Assembly: GCA_002293475.1 (NCBI GenBank)
Contig: DBDG01000073.1
Location: 1-33,724 of the forward strand
DNA: 33,724 nucleotides
Direction: 5' to 3'
Origin: Lachnospiraceae bacterium UBA938
Lineage (GTDB): Bacteria > Bacillota > Clostridia > Lachnospirales > Lachnospiraceae
The position numbers were made by a program, and so were the translations under genes. The notes under the pieces are model-generated. The model worked only from the letters and a program-made list of their open reading frames with translations, did no database searches and was not told where the DNA came from. Positions within the stretch are counted from its first letter, which is position 1. Each line of letters starts with the position of its first letter. Below are positions 1-7,694 of this stretch, one piece after another.

Positions 1-97
1 AAAAGTAAATGCGGTGACCCTGGCGGGCAAATACTGAGCCTGAAATACTTATCCACCTACTTATTAACAGGGCTCTTAAAGCACAGCCTTATCAGCT

Positions 98-1099
98 CTA
101 TTGGAGTTGGGCTTGTACTGCCGTCAAAGCGACTACGCCGACTATATCTTCCCATGAGCAGCCTCGGGACAAATCGTTTACCGGCTTGGCGATGCCCTGT
201 AGCATCGGGCCATAGGCTTCGGCATTGCCAAGTCTCTGAACCAATTTGTAGCCGATGTTACCGCAATCAAGATTAGGGAAAATCAGGACGTTGGCTTTGC
301 CGCCGATCTCGCTACCCGGTGCTTTGGTCTTGGCAACATGAGGCACGAGCGCGGCATCCGGCTGCAGTTCTCCGTCTATACTTAAGTGAGGGTACTGTTC
401 GTGGGCAATCCTAGTGGCTTCGACCATCTTGTCCACTAAAGGATGTTTCGCACTACCCTTGGTGGAATGGGAAAGCATAGCAATCACCGGTTTGGCTCCG
501 ACCAAGCTTTTAAAGCTTCTGGCCGACGTCTCGGCAATCGCCGCCAGTTCTTCAGCCGTTGGATCCTGATTCAGCCCGCAATCGGCAAAAAGCAACGTAC
601 CGTTCTCCCCACAGGAACTTCCCGGGCAGCACATTAAAAAGAAACCGGAAACCAGCTTGACCCCAGGCGCAGTTTTCAGTATCTGCAACGCCGGGCGCAA
701 AGTATCTGCTGTCGCATGGCACGCCCCAGCTACCATACCGTCGGCATGATTGGCTTTTACCATAATAACGCCAAAGGTAAGATAGTCCGAAAGCAGGATA
801 TCCCTAGCCTTCTCCGGTGTCATCCCCTTACCCTTACGTATCTCATAAAACAGGTCAACATATTCCTCCAACCTCTCACAAGTCTCCGGATTAATAATGG
901 TTACGCCCTCCAGCTCGATTTCCAGCCAAGTGGCACCATCCATAATCTTCTCCGGGTTGCCGATCATTATAATATCAGCGATCCCTTCCTCCACGATGTG
1001 GGAAGCCGCAATCAAAGTCCGCTTATCCGTCGTCTCCGGCAGGACGATTTTTTTACGATCCGAACGAGCCTTATCTTTAATAGTTTCAATATACGACAT
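98..1099 (-). CDS. pta: Phosphate acetyltransferase
   Basis: Converts acetyl-CoA and phosphate to acetyl phosphate and CoA in the cytoplasm, the first step of the acetate/ATP-yielding branch completed by acetate kinase. The 333-residue product has the usual length of the short Pta form and carries recognisable family segments: GACHATADTLRP (residues 125-136), FPNLDCGN (274-281) and GPMLQGIAKPVNDLSRG (297-313). The reading frame stays open upstream to 1273, but ATG at 1099 is preceded by GGGAGGTGATTGAT, an almost perfect ribosome site, and begins MSYIETIKDK as expected for the family. The upstream extension is W/C-rich and not Pta-like. A TATAAT-like box lies on this strand at 1152-1157. No ackA is seen in the 97 bases left of the stop. 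Identification is secure. Confidence 0.96.
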   Translation of the reverse strand: MSYIETIKDKARSDRKKIVLPETTDKRTLIAASHIVEEGIADIIMIGNPEKIMDGATWLEIELEGVTIINPETCERLEEYVDLFYEIRKGKGMTPEKARDILLSDYLTFGVIMVKANHADGMVAGACHATADTLRPALQILKTAPGVKLVSGFFLMCCPGSSCGENGTLLFADCGLNQDPTAEELAAIAETSARSFKSLVGAKPVIAMLSHSTKGSAKHPLVDKMVEATRIAHEQYPHLSIDGELQPDAALVPHVAKTKAPGSEIGGKANVLIFPNLDCGNIGYKLVQRLGNAEAYGPMLQGIAKPVNDLSRGCSWEDIVGVVALTAVQAQLQ

Positions 1100-1113
1100 A
1101 TCAATCACCTCCC

Positions 1114-1140
1114 GCGGCTTACCCTCACAGTTAAAGCCGC
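1114..1140 (-). promoter_or_regulatory. Stem-loop in the pta leader next to the ribosome site
   Basis: On the pta sense strand GCGGCTT and AAGCCGC form a perfect 7-bp stem with a 13-nt loop, ending directly against the GGGAGGTG ribosome site. It could modulate initiation or protect the 5' end. There is no U-tract, so it is not a standard terminator. The structure is seen in sequence; the function is inference. Confidence 0.4.
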
Positions 1141-1152
1141 ATTTCATATGTA

Positions 1153-1302
1153 TTATAATATCAGTATCAATATCAAAAACAGTAATATATCTGCATCTGC
1201 ACCAACACCATAACCCAAAGCCAAACCACCAATTTGCGCCGCCAATCCAGCTATGAATAGTATAACGAACCAAACCTTTTTTGTAAACAGCAATCTAGTC
1301 AA
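1153..1302 (-). CDS. Possible small two-helix membrane peptide upstream of pta
   Basis: A minus-strand frame with no ATG reads from a possible TTG at 1302 to TAA at 1153, about 49 codons. The predicted peptide has a basic start (TRLLFTKK), a glycine/alanine-rich hydrophobic stretch (AGLAAQIGGLALGYGVG), a short acidic turn (ADAD) and a second hydrophobic run of Leu/Ile. This composition looks like a real membrane hairpin rather than a random frame. Against it, there is no good ribosome site, the start is unusual, and the frame runs upstream into a 22-bp tandem repeat. It may be a decayed gene end or a genuine small protein. I do not recognise a family. Confidence 0.22.
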   Translation of the reverse strand: MTRLLFTKKVWFVILFIAGLAAQIGGLALGYGVGADADILLFLILILIL

Positions 1303-1404
1303 TTGGCATTCCGAATCTGTCCAGTTGGTACTCCAAATCTGTCCAGTTGCTACTCCAAATCTGTCCAGTTGCTACTCCAAATCTGTCCAGTTGGTATTCC
1401 GAAT
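1290..1404. repeat. 22-bp tandem repeat array, about five copies
   Basis: Units built on CTGTCCAGTTGGTACTCC repeat with an exact 22-base period. The middle copies are nearly identical, differing at GGT/GCT and ACTCC/ATTCC. The left copy (AGTCAATTGGCATTCC) and the right copy, which runs into GAATC, are degenerate. The period is not a multiple of three, so it does not encode an in-frame protein repeat. The array ends exactly where the large inverted repeat begins. There are no CRISPR-like spacers. Confidence 0.85.
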
Positions 1405-1645
1405 CGTCATATTGTCCGGGCCTCATCGGCGCCGGTTCCTTGCGGGAGAAAATTAGTGCCGCTTAGTTCCCCGTAAAACAAAAACCCAGTGATGGTCGGC
1501 CAAGGATGGCCGACCAAGTCAGCATGCGCCATGGAGGGCGCTTGCTGACGACACGGAAGCTGTCAATAATTCGGGCGGGAAACTTAGCGGCACTTATTTT
1601 CGGGAGCCGGAACCGGAGCTGATGAGGCCCGGACAATATGACGAT
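1403..1645. repeat. Large nested inverted repeat, possible MITE-like element or structured RNA
   Basis: The left arm (1403-1473, starting ATCGTCATATTGTCCGGG) is repeated as its reverse complement in the right arm (1576-1645), with only a few mismatches over about 70 bp. The central 100 bases contain two further hairpins: TGGTCGGCC/GGCCGACCA at 1493-1516 (loop AAGGAT), and GTCAGCATGCGCC pairing with GGCGCTTGCTGAC at 1518-1549 (loop ATGGAG, one mismatch). There is no credible coding frame inside. It sits between divergent pta and tmcAL, so it is not a shared terminator. No clear target-site duplication is visible. It could be a non-autonomous mobile element, a structured non-coding RNA or a cruciform. 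Confidence 0.8.
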
Positions 1646-1758
1646 GACCCATCAGGCAACACAACAACAATTCCATTTGCATCTTTCCCCCATTCATGCT
1701 ACTCTTTATAAACAGACCCCCAAACCCTCCCCCAAAACACGAAAAGAGACCCCCGCGC

Positions 1759-3051
1759 ATGAAAACACTCGGCATCATCGCAGAATTCAATCCTTTTCAT
1801 AACGGCCACCGCTACTTAATAGAGGAAGCCAAGAAAGCAACCAGTGCCGATTACTGTATCATCGTCATGAGCGGTAACTTCGTCCAACGCGGTGCCCCGG
1901 CCATGACCGATAAATATGCCAGGGCACAGATGGCTTTATTAAACGGAGCCGACCTGGTCCTAGAACTCCCGGTCTGTTATGCTACCGGCAGTGCCGAGTA
2001 TTTTGCCCAAGGAGCCGTAGCCCTGTTAGATAAGCTCGGCGTTACAAAGGCTCTGGCCTTCGGCAGCGAATGTGGCGAAATTGAGCCCCTGACGGAAGCC
2101 GCCCGCCTGCTTGTCCGGGAATATCCTGATTTCCAGGCTCTGCTGCGCAAAAATCTGAAAAACGGCCTGTCCTTCCCGGCCGCCCGATCAAAATCCCTTA
2201 CGCAGATAAACGCTACCGGAGCCGCCGCCCTTCCTCCGGGACTATTCGAGTCACCGAACAACATCCTAGCGATAGAATACTGCAAAGCCCTCCGGCAACG
2301 CAACAGCCCGATTGCCCCCATGACGATACGCCGTAAGGGAGCGGGCTACCACGATGCCTATATCGACGGCGACAGTCCGGGGGAAACGTTCACTTCCGCC
2401 ACTGCGCTCCGGAACAGTCTGGAAACAGGCGGTGCTGCCGAAATAATCGCCCGGTCCGTACCGCCAAACATTCTTCCGCTCTTTTCCTGCCTTAAGCCGG
2501 GACAGACCCCGGTCAGCGAAGAGGACTTTTCTCTTCTGCTGCATTATAAGCTACTTATGGATGCCTCTGCGGGCTATATGAAATATCTGGATGTCAGCGA
2601 AGCGCTGTCGGATAAGATCCGTAAAAACCTTCCTGCCTATACCGGGTACCGGAGCTTCATCCAGACCCTGAAATCTAAGGATCTGACTTATTCCCGTATC
2701 AGCCGCTGTCTCCTGCACATTCTGCTTGACATAACTGCCGCTGATCTTGTCAGACATGAAGCCGATGATATTATATATTATGCTAGGATGCTGGGATTTC
2801 GTAAGGACGCCGGGGAATTGCTGCATGCCATTAAGCTGCGCTCCTCTGTTCCTTTACTTGCTAAACTTGCTGACGCCCCTGCCCTGCTTACCTCAGCCCA
2901 GTTGGCCGATGCCCCTGACTATACAAGGCAAAATGGGTTGGCGATGCTCAGTAAAGATATTCAGGCCGCTCACATATATGACATAATATATTCCGCCAAA
3001 TACGGAACGCCTCATGGCAATGAATACACCCGTGGCATCATCACGGTCTAG
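1759..3051 (+). CDS. tmcAL: tRNA(Met) cytidine acetate ligase (YlbM/TmcAL family)
   Basis: Family enzymes activate acetate with ATP and acetylate C34 of elongator tRNA-Met to N4-acetylcytidine, which improves AUG decoding fidelity. The 430-residue product opens with the nucleotidyltransferase signature IIAEFNPFHNGH (HNGH at 14-17), followed by MSGNFVQRGAPA (37-48) and FGSECG (101-106), all typical of YlbM. The frame extends 21 codons further upstream, but ATG at 1759 gives the conserved MKTLGIIAEFNPFHNGH start. The ribosome site is weak (AAAAGAG). Its neighbour is pta, so an enzyme that consumes free acetate lies beside one that leads to acetate. It converges with the diguanylate cyclase gene, leaving 30 bases between the stops and no obvious terminator. 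Confidence 0.93.
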   Translation: MKTLGIIAEFNPFHNGHRYLIEEAKKATSADYCIIVMSGNFVQRGAPAMTDKYARAQMALLNGADLVLELPVCYATGSAEYFAQGAVALLDKLGVTKALAFGSECGEIEPLTEAARLLVREYPDFQALLRKNLKNGLSFPAARSKSLTQINATGAAALPPGLFESPNNILAIEYCKALRQRNSPIAPMTIRRKGAGYHDAYIDGDSPGETFTSATALRNSLETGGAAEIIARSVPPNILPLFSCLKPGQTPVSEEDFSLLLHYKLLMDASAGYMKYLDVSEALSDKIRKNLPAYTGYRSFIQTLKSKDLTYSRISRCLLHILLDITAADLVRHEADDIIYYARMLGFRKDAGELLHAIKLRSSVPLLAKLADAPALLTSAQLADAPDYTRQNGLAMLSKDIQAAHIYDIIYSAKYGTPHGNEYTRGIITV

Positions 3052-3081
3052 AATTAAAGCTCTATGCTTAACAGTAAACGC

Positions 3082-4389
3082 TTATTTATCTGGGCCGACG
3101 ACTACTTGGTTTCTTCCCCTTTGTTTTCCTTCATATAAGAGCCGGTCGGCTTCTCGGATCATCTGGTCATAATCAATATTTTCTCCGGCTACGATGCCAA
3201 ATGTCATGGTCACTGCCAGTTCTTCTTCCCCGTACCGGATTCTGGCTCCCCGCAGTTCCTCCATTAGGATATCCATCTTGCGCGCAGCTGCCGCCAGCGG
3301 GTCTTTTTCATAGACGATAATAAATTCCTCGCCGCCCCAGCGAGCCGTAAAGCCGCCTCCGGCAATGTGTTTTTTAAGCATGAGGGCAACATTGACTAAG
3401 ACCTGGTCGCCACATTCATGGCCGTAATTATCATTTACTTTTTTGAAAAAATCGATGTCTCCTAGGGCAAACGCAAAAGGCTGGCCGGTTTCCTGCGACT
3501 TTAGCTGGATCTGTTTCAGCCGCCGCTCACCGAAACGCCGATTATACATCTGCGTCAGGACATCCCTTTCAACCAGCTCCCGTAGCTCCTTCTGCATATT
3601 GACGGCATGATGTCCCATTTCCCCGACCTCATCGTTGCGGCGCAGGACTTCCTCATCCAGTTCGGCGCTTAAGTTGCCCTGCTCAACTTTACCTAGAAAA
3701 CCTTTTAACCGGTTCAAAGTAGCTATCAGTTTTCTGGCATAGGAAGCTGAAAACAGGCCGGTAATCAGCATGCCGACCAAGGCTAGGCCGAAAATAGGCA
3801 GCAGGCTGCTGCGGACATATTGATCCACCTGATCGGAAGGCTTGCCGACAAACATCATTCCCACACAGGTTCCGTCAGAATTGATGAGCGGCATATAATA
3901 AGCAAAATAACTATGTTCCCCCACTTCAACGGCCGGATAAAACTTCGCCTGGCCGGTATGTAACACATCATCCAGAATCACGGAATTGGCGCCGGTGGCT
4001 ATGATCCTATCGCCGTTCGTATTTCTGATAGTGGTGATGATCCTAGTGTCGGAATAAAAGAGCGTAAACTCTAAGCCGGATTCTTCTTTCAGGGAATCAA
4101 TCACCGCATAGTCGTTGTTAATCCGGTGCTCCCCTTTAAAAACCGCCAAGCCGGAACCGCTACCGGTCTCCTCCGTAATCAGCTCATAGTCGCCCGGATA
4201 TAAGGAGTCATAAATCATCACTGCCGTTTCCCCCATGCTCTGCAAGCCGTTTTGCACTTCCTGATACATGGCCGCGCTAAAACGGGTCGAGCTAGAGGCG
4301 ACGATAACCAATGCAAATACAAACAGCGGAACGATCGTAATCATCAAAATGTCTCGATATAACCCGCCTTTGCTCCTGCCAGCTTCCAT
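3082..4389 (-). CDS. Membrane-bound diguanylate cyclase with extracytoplasmic sensor
   Basis: Predicted to make cyclic di-GMP from two GTP at the inner face of the membrane. The order is a short cytoplasmic N-terminus, a membrane segment at about 13-34, an extracytoplasmic single-Cache-like domain to about 190, a second membrane segment, a HAMP-like linker and a C-terminal GGDEF domain with active motif GGEEF at about 352-356. The RxxD inhibitory site expected just before GGEEF is not present (the sequence there is AGGGFTAR), so classical product feedback is unlikely. The frame extends upstream, but ATG at 4389 has AGGAGG six bases ahead. It lies at the end of the transport operon, after tcdA. 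The ligand is unknown. Confidence 0.88.
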   Translation of the reverse strand: MEAGRSKGGLYRDILMITIVPLFVFALVIVASSSTRFSAAMYQEVQNGLQSMGETAVMIYDSLYPGDYELITEETGSGSGLAVFKGEHRINNDYAVIDSLKEESGLEFTLFYSDTRIITTIRNTNGDRIIATGANSVILDDVLHTGQAKFYPAVEVGEHSYFAYYMPLINSDGTCVGMMFVGKPSDQVDQYVRSSLLPIFGLALVGMLITGLFSASYARKLIATLNRLKGFLGKVEQGNLSAELDEEVLRRNDEVGEMGHHAVNMQKELRELVERDVLTQMYNRRFGERRLKQIQLKSQETGQPFAFALGDIDFFKKVNDNYGHECGDQVLVNVALMLKKHIAGGGFTARWGGEEFIIVYEKDPLAAAARKMDILMEELRGARIRYGEEELAVTMTFGIVAGENIDYDQMIREADRLLYEGKQRGRNQVVVGPDK

Positions 4390-4464
4390 ATGCATCCTCC
4401 TAATGTAGACCGGCAAGCCGGCCACCTATATTCACGTTACTGTTCACTCCAGCCATAATTAGTC

Positions 4465-5181
4465 TCAATTGGTACTCCACAGTAACAGATTTTTTATAAC
4501 TACCGATGCCAGAAGCAGCCCTGCCGCAGCCGGGACAAAAGAAATGCTTCCGGGAACGCTTCGGGATCCCTCCATAACTATGCGTTCCGGTTTGATCGGC
4601 TCTTCACGGGAATAAACCGTATCTAGGCGGCGGACGCCTCTGGCCCGCAGCTCCCGGCGCATTACTTTGGCCAGCGGACAGACGCTGGTCTTGTATATAT
4701 CCGCCACCTCCAGCCGGGAAGGATCCAGCTTGTTGCCGGTTCCCATGCAGCTGATGACAGGAACGCCGTGCCGCTCGGCCTGCATGACCAGTTCCAGCTT
4801 GGCCGTAACCGTATCGACCGCATCAATGATATAAGAATATTGGTTAAAATCGAAATTATCCATTACTTCGCCGGGTATGACGAAACAGTGATGAGTATAC
4901 ACCGCTGCTTCGGGATTAATATCCAAGATGCGTTCCTTCATGACCTCGGTCTTAAGCCGGCCTACTGTTTTCACTGTCGCGATGATCTGACGGTTCCGGT
5001 TGCTGTGCGAAACCACATCCCGGTCTACTAAGGTCAACCGTCCGACTCCGGCCCTAGCCAGTGCTTCTGCCGCATAGCCGCCCACGCCGCCGATGCCGAA
5101 CACCGCCACATGCGATGTTCGCAGCCTAGCTGACGCGGCCTCACCCAGCAGCATCTTGGTCCGTTCCTTCCACTGTTCCAT
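4465..5181 (-). CDS. tcdA: tRNA threonylcarbamoyladenosine dehydratase (ThiF/E1-like)
   Basis: Family members use ATP to cyclise t6A37 to ct6A in ANN-decoding tRNAs. The 238-residue product has the nucleotide-binding glycine loop GIGGVG (29-34), the acidic VDRD strand, the SNRNRQ motif (60-65), and the TcdA/YgdL-type segment CMGTGNKLDPSRLEVADIYK followed by SVCPLAKVMR. The start lies 2 nt after the stop of the upstream lipoprotein gene, with only a weak ribosome site, so translational coupling is likely. The gene belongs to a housekeeping family but is appended to a transport operon. The last codons (WSTN) lie in DNA resembling one unit of the 22-bp repeat at 1290-1404. Confidence 0.92.
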   Translation of the reverse strand: MEQWKERTKMLLGEAASARLRTSHVAVFGIGGVGGYAAEALARAGVGRLTLVDRDVVSHSNRNRQIIATVKTVGRLKTEVMKERILDINPEAAVYTHHCFVIPGEVMDNFDFNQYSYIIDAVDTVTAKLELVMQAERHGVPVISCMGTGNKLDPSRLEVADIYKTSVCPLAKVMRRELRARGVRRLDTVYSREEPIKPERIVMEGSRSVPGSISFVPAAAGLLLASVVIKNLLLWSTN

Positions 5182-5183
5182 AA

Positions 5184-7694
5184 CTATATATTCTCACTTA
5201 TATATATCTGGGCGCGGCTCTGGATAATGTCCGCCACCTCTTGTACTGACTTCTGGTTGTTAAAATACGGAGCCGTTTCTTCCGTGACGATATTCTGCAG
5301 GTCGGTGTCATAACTGACTGTCGTGTTGACTGATAAGATGAAATCCTTAAGTTTTGCCCATTCTTCAGCACTGAGCGGTTCTAAAAGGAACTCTTCATCA
5401 TTGACATAGTAGTATTCCTCCGTTTCGATGCGATTGCCTTGGTCATCAGTGTAGTAATCTTTCTCCATGGCGGCCGCACCGACCTCTTCCAGTGCCTTGA
5501 TGGTGACCGGAAGCTGATACGACGCATTCTCGCTCTGATATTCGTCACTAAGATAATAGCGGAGGATCTCCCATGCGGTGTCCTGATGCTTGGATCTTGC
5601 TGAGATGGCAAAGGACAAGTAGCTGTTGATGGCCGATCCCGTCCCGCTTTCCGTCGGAAAGCCGATCATTGTTACCTCTTCCCCGAAGGTTTCCTCCTGG
5701 GTCCGGTTGAACCATCGGAGGGAGTCAATACTGTTTACCTGTGCCAGAACTCTTTCGTCGCGGAGAAAATTCGCCGATTCCTGCCAATAGGCTTCGTCAT
5801 ACAGCGAATAATCAATTTCCGCCGGATAGGTCTTGATATATTCAAGCAACTCCATAAATTCTACGCTGTCAAAATAACATTCGCCTTTTTCCCAGTCGAT
5901 AAACTGGCCTCCGCCATAACTCAGATAGTATAACAGCATAGAATCCCGGGTCATATTATCGAACAGGCTGGTACCTTCCGGCCTCTGCTTCAGGATATCC
6001 TGCGCTTCCTTTAACGTCCAGCCCGGTTCGCTTCCCACTATCGACGTCTTAGCAAATACGGTCGAGACGGAAAAGTGCGGAACCAGCTGATAGAGCTTTC
6101 CGTCCACAGAATAAGCCTCAACGATATTCGGCAACAGATCGTCAACACTCAGCTCTTCATCCTCTTCAATGAGCGGAAGCAGATCGGCAAAAAGTCCCTT
6201 GGCAATGTAGCTTGTTATCGGAATATCCGTGGACAGCAGCAGAATATCCGGTATTTTGCCGGCGGCAATATCGGCATTTAGCCTCGTCGCTCCGGCCATA
6301 TAGTCCTCTGGAGTGTTATATTTGACGCCATAGTCTAACAGCTGGATCCGGTATTCATTGCTGTCTTTATTAAACTTGATGATCTGCCCTTTCACCTGCC
6401 AGTCAACATAGCTGCCGGCGAGGGTAATGCTGACCTTATCCGGCACTTCCTCGGGCGGTATCTTAGTAAAGCGGGCCAAATAGTTTTTCCCTAGAAAATT
6501 ATCATAGATAACACCCATGAAGACAGTCGGTTCCTGACCCCATATATTGCTGATATTATAGATATCAAGATCGGAATCAACATAATTCATCAGCTTTACC
6601 ATTTCCTCACCGAGGTTATATCCATATAAATCATTGCTGTCAGATATAAACAGATCGTACCCGATGCCCCGGCTCAGACTGTACGAATAAACATTACCGG
6701 TTAACATTTGCTCTTCTCCCAGAACCGCGGTATCTGGGTCAAGCTCCTGGATGATCATGCCTTCTTCGGAAAAACGGTAGGCAAGTAACCGGCCGTCCTC
6801 AAGCATCAGCAGCATGGCGTCCGTCATTTGATCCGCGCCCGATCCGGACAGCTTGAGTAAACCCTGATAGTTGCCGGCCGTATCAAACATGGCATATTTG
6901 CCCATTATGCTGACCAGCAGCTTCTGACCGGGAAGGCAGACCAGCGAGCTGATATATAGATAATCCTGATCATTAATCTCTTCAATATCATTCAGGCAGA
7001 CACTCCATTTTTCACTGCCGTTCATATCCATCTGGATCAGATAATTCCGTTCCAAGGGAATATCGGATTCTGCCGTAATCTGCCGGCCGACATCAGCTTC
7101 CTCACCGGCATCGACTTCCTCACCGGCATCGGCTTCCTCACCGGCATCGGCGGTCTCGTCGATTTCTTCCTCATCCATGGCCTCGTCTTCATCAGCGGTG
7201 CTATTTGTATCGGTCATTTCTTCGGTACCGGCATCCCTCCCTGTTTCGGCGGCGGCATCGACATCAACAGCCTCTTCTGTCCTTAACAGGTCTCCGATCG
7301 GCAGATCCGGTATCGCCGGGTTCTCCGGTACGTGATACACGGTTTTAATGGCAAACAGCTCGTCATTGTCATTACCGGTGAGCAAATTATAATAAATGCC
7401 GTCAGGCTGCTCAAATTCCGTGCGCCCGATGATTTCCCCGTCATCATTTAGCTGGGCGATTTCCAGTTTTCCCACGGTATAATCTTCATTGTAAACTACG
7501 CCGTACATATAGGCGGAATCGCCTGCTACAAACATATTTGTCAGCGATTCCATCTCTGTCGAGGCCGGCATTTCCTCATAATCGTAGATATAATCCTTGC
7601 TGGCTATTGTCTCGCTTCGGCCGCTGCCGCAGCCCGTCAGTCCAGCCAGCATAAGGATGCTGAAATAAAGGAAGAACAGTTTTTTATTCTTCAT
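5184..7694 (-). CDS. Extracellular solute-binding lipoprotein with long N-terminal domain (second binding protein)
   Basis: An 836-residue lipoprotein with signal peptide and lipobox LTGC, acylated Cys at 22. Roughly residues 40-410 form a beta-rich, propeller-like region interrupted by a very acidic low-complexity insert (about 140-205, with DAGEEA repeats). The C-terminal half resembles family 1 solute-binding proteins of CUT1 sugar importers. It is a paralogue of the first gene of the operon: both end in an EET..YF..QK..QEVAD.IQSR motif. ATG at 7694 is preceded by AAAGGAG with six-base spacing; an upstream in-frame start lacks this. It overlaps the MacB-like gene by 11 nt. Substrate unknown; the propeller reading is inferred from repeated beta-type patterns only. 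Confidence 0.85.
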   Translation of the reverse strand: MKNKKLFFLYFSILMLAGLTGCGSGRSETIASKDYIYDYEEMPASTEMESLTNMFVAGDSAYMYGVVYNEDYTVGKLEIAQLNDDGEIIGRTEFEQPDGIYYNLLTGNDNDELFAIKTVYHVPENPAIPDLPIGDLLRTEEAVDVDAAAETGRDAGTEEMTDTNSTADEDEAMDEEEIDETADAGEEADAGEEVDAGEEADVGRQITAESDIPLERNYLIQMDMNGSEKWSVCLNDIEEINDQDYLYISSLVCLPGQKLLVSIMGKYAMFDTAGNYQGLLKLSGSGADQMTDAMLLMLEDGRLLAYRFSEEGMIIQELDPDTAVLGEEQMLTGNVYSYSLSRGIGYDLFISDSNDLYGYNLGEEMVKLMNYVDSDLDIYNISNIWGQEPTVFMGVIYDNFLGKNYLARFTKIPPEEVPDKVSITLAGSYVDWQVKGQIIKFNKDSNEYRIQLLDYGVKYNTPEDYMAGATRLNADIAAGKIPDILLLSTDIPITSYIAKGLFADLLPLIEEDEELSVDDLLPNIVEAYSVDGKLYQLVPHFSVSTVFAKTSIVGSEPGWTLKEAQDILKQRPEGTSLFDNMTRDSMLLYYLSYGGGQFIDWEKGECYFDSVEFMELLEYIKTYPAEIDYSLYDEAYWQESANFLRDERVLAQVNSIDSLRWFNRTQEETFGEEVTMIGFPTESGTGSAINSYLSFAISARSKHQDTAWEILRYYLSDEYQSENASYQLPVTIKALEEVGAAAMEKDYYTDDQGNRIETEEYYYVNDEEFLLEPLSAEEWAKLKDFILSVNTTVSYDTDLQNIVTEETAPYFNNQKSVQEVADIIQSRAQIYISENI
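7091..7144. repeat. In-frame 18-bp tandem repeat encoding DAGEEA/V units
   Basis: Three near-identical 18-base units (CATCRRCTTCCTCACCGG), with a decayed fourth to about 7162, encode acidic six-residue repeats at about residues 180-203 of the second binding lipoprotein. Units are a multiple of three, so copy-number change would alter linker length without a frameshift. Confidence 0.8.

Noticed and set aside
1100..1273. N-terminal extension of the Pta reading frame
   Set aside because: The extension is rich in Trp and Cys and not Pta-like, while ATG at 1099 has a near-perfect ribosome site and gives the family N-terminus.
1290..1404. Possible CRISPR array
   Set aside because: Units are head-to-tail with no unique spacers and the period is only 22 bp.
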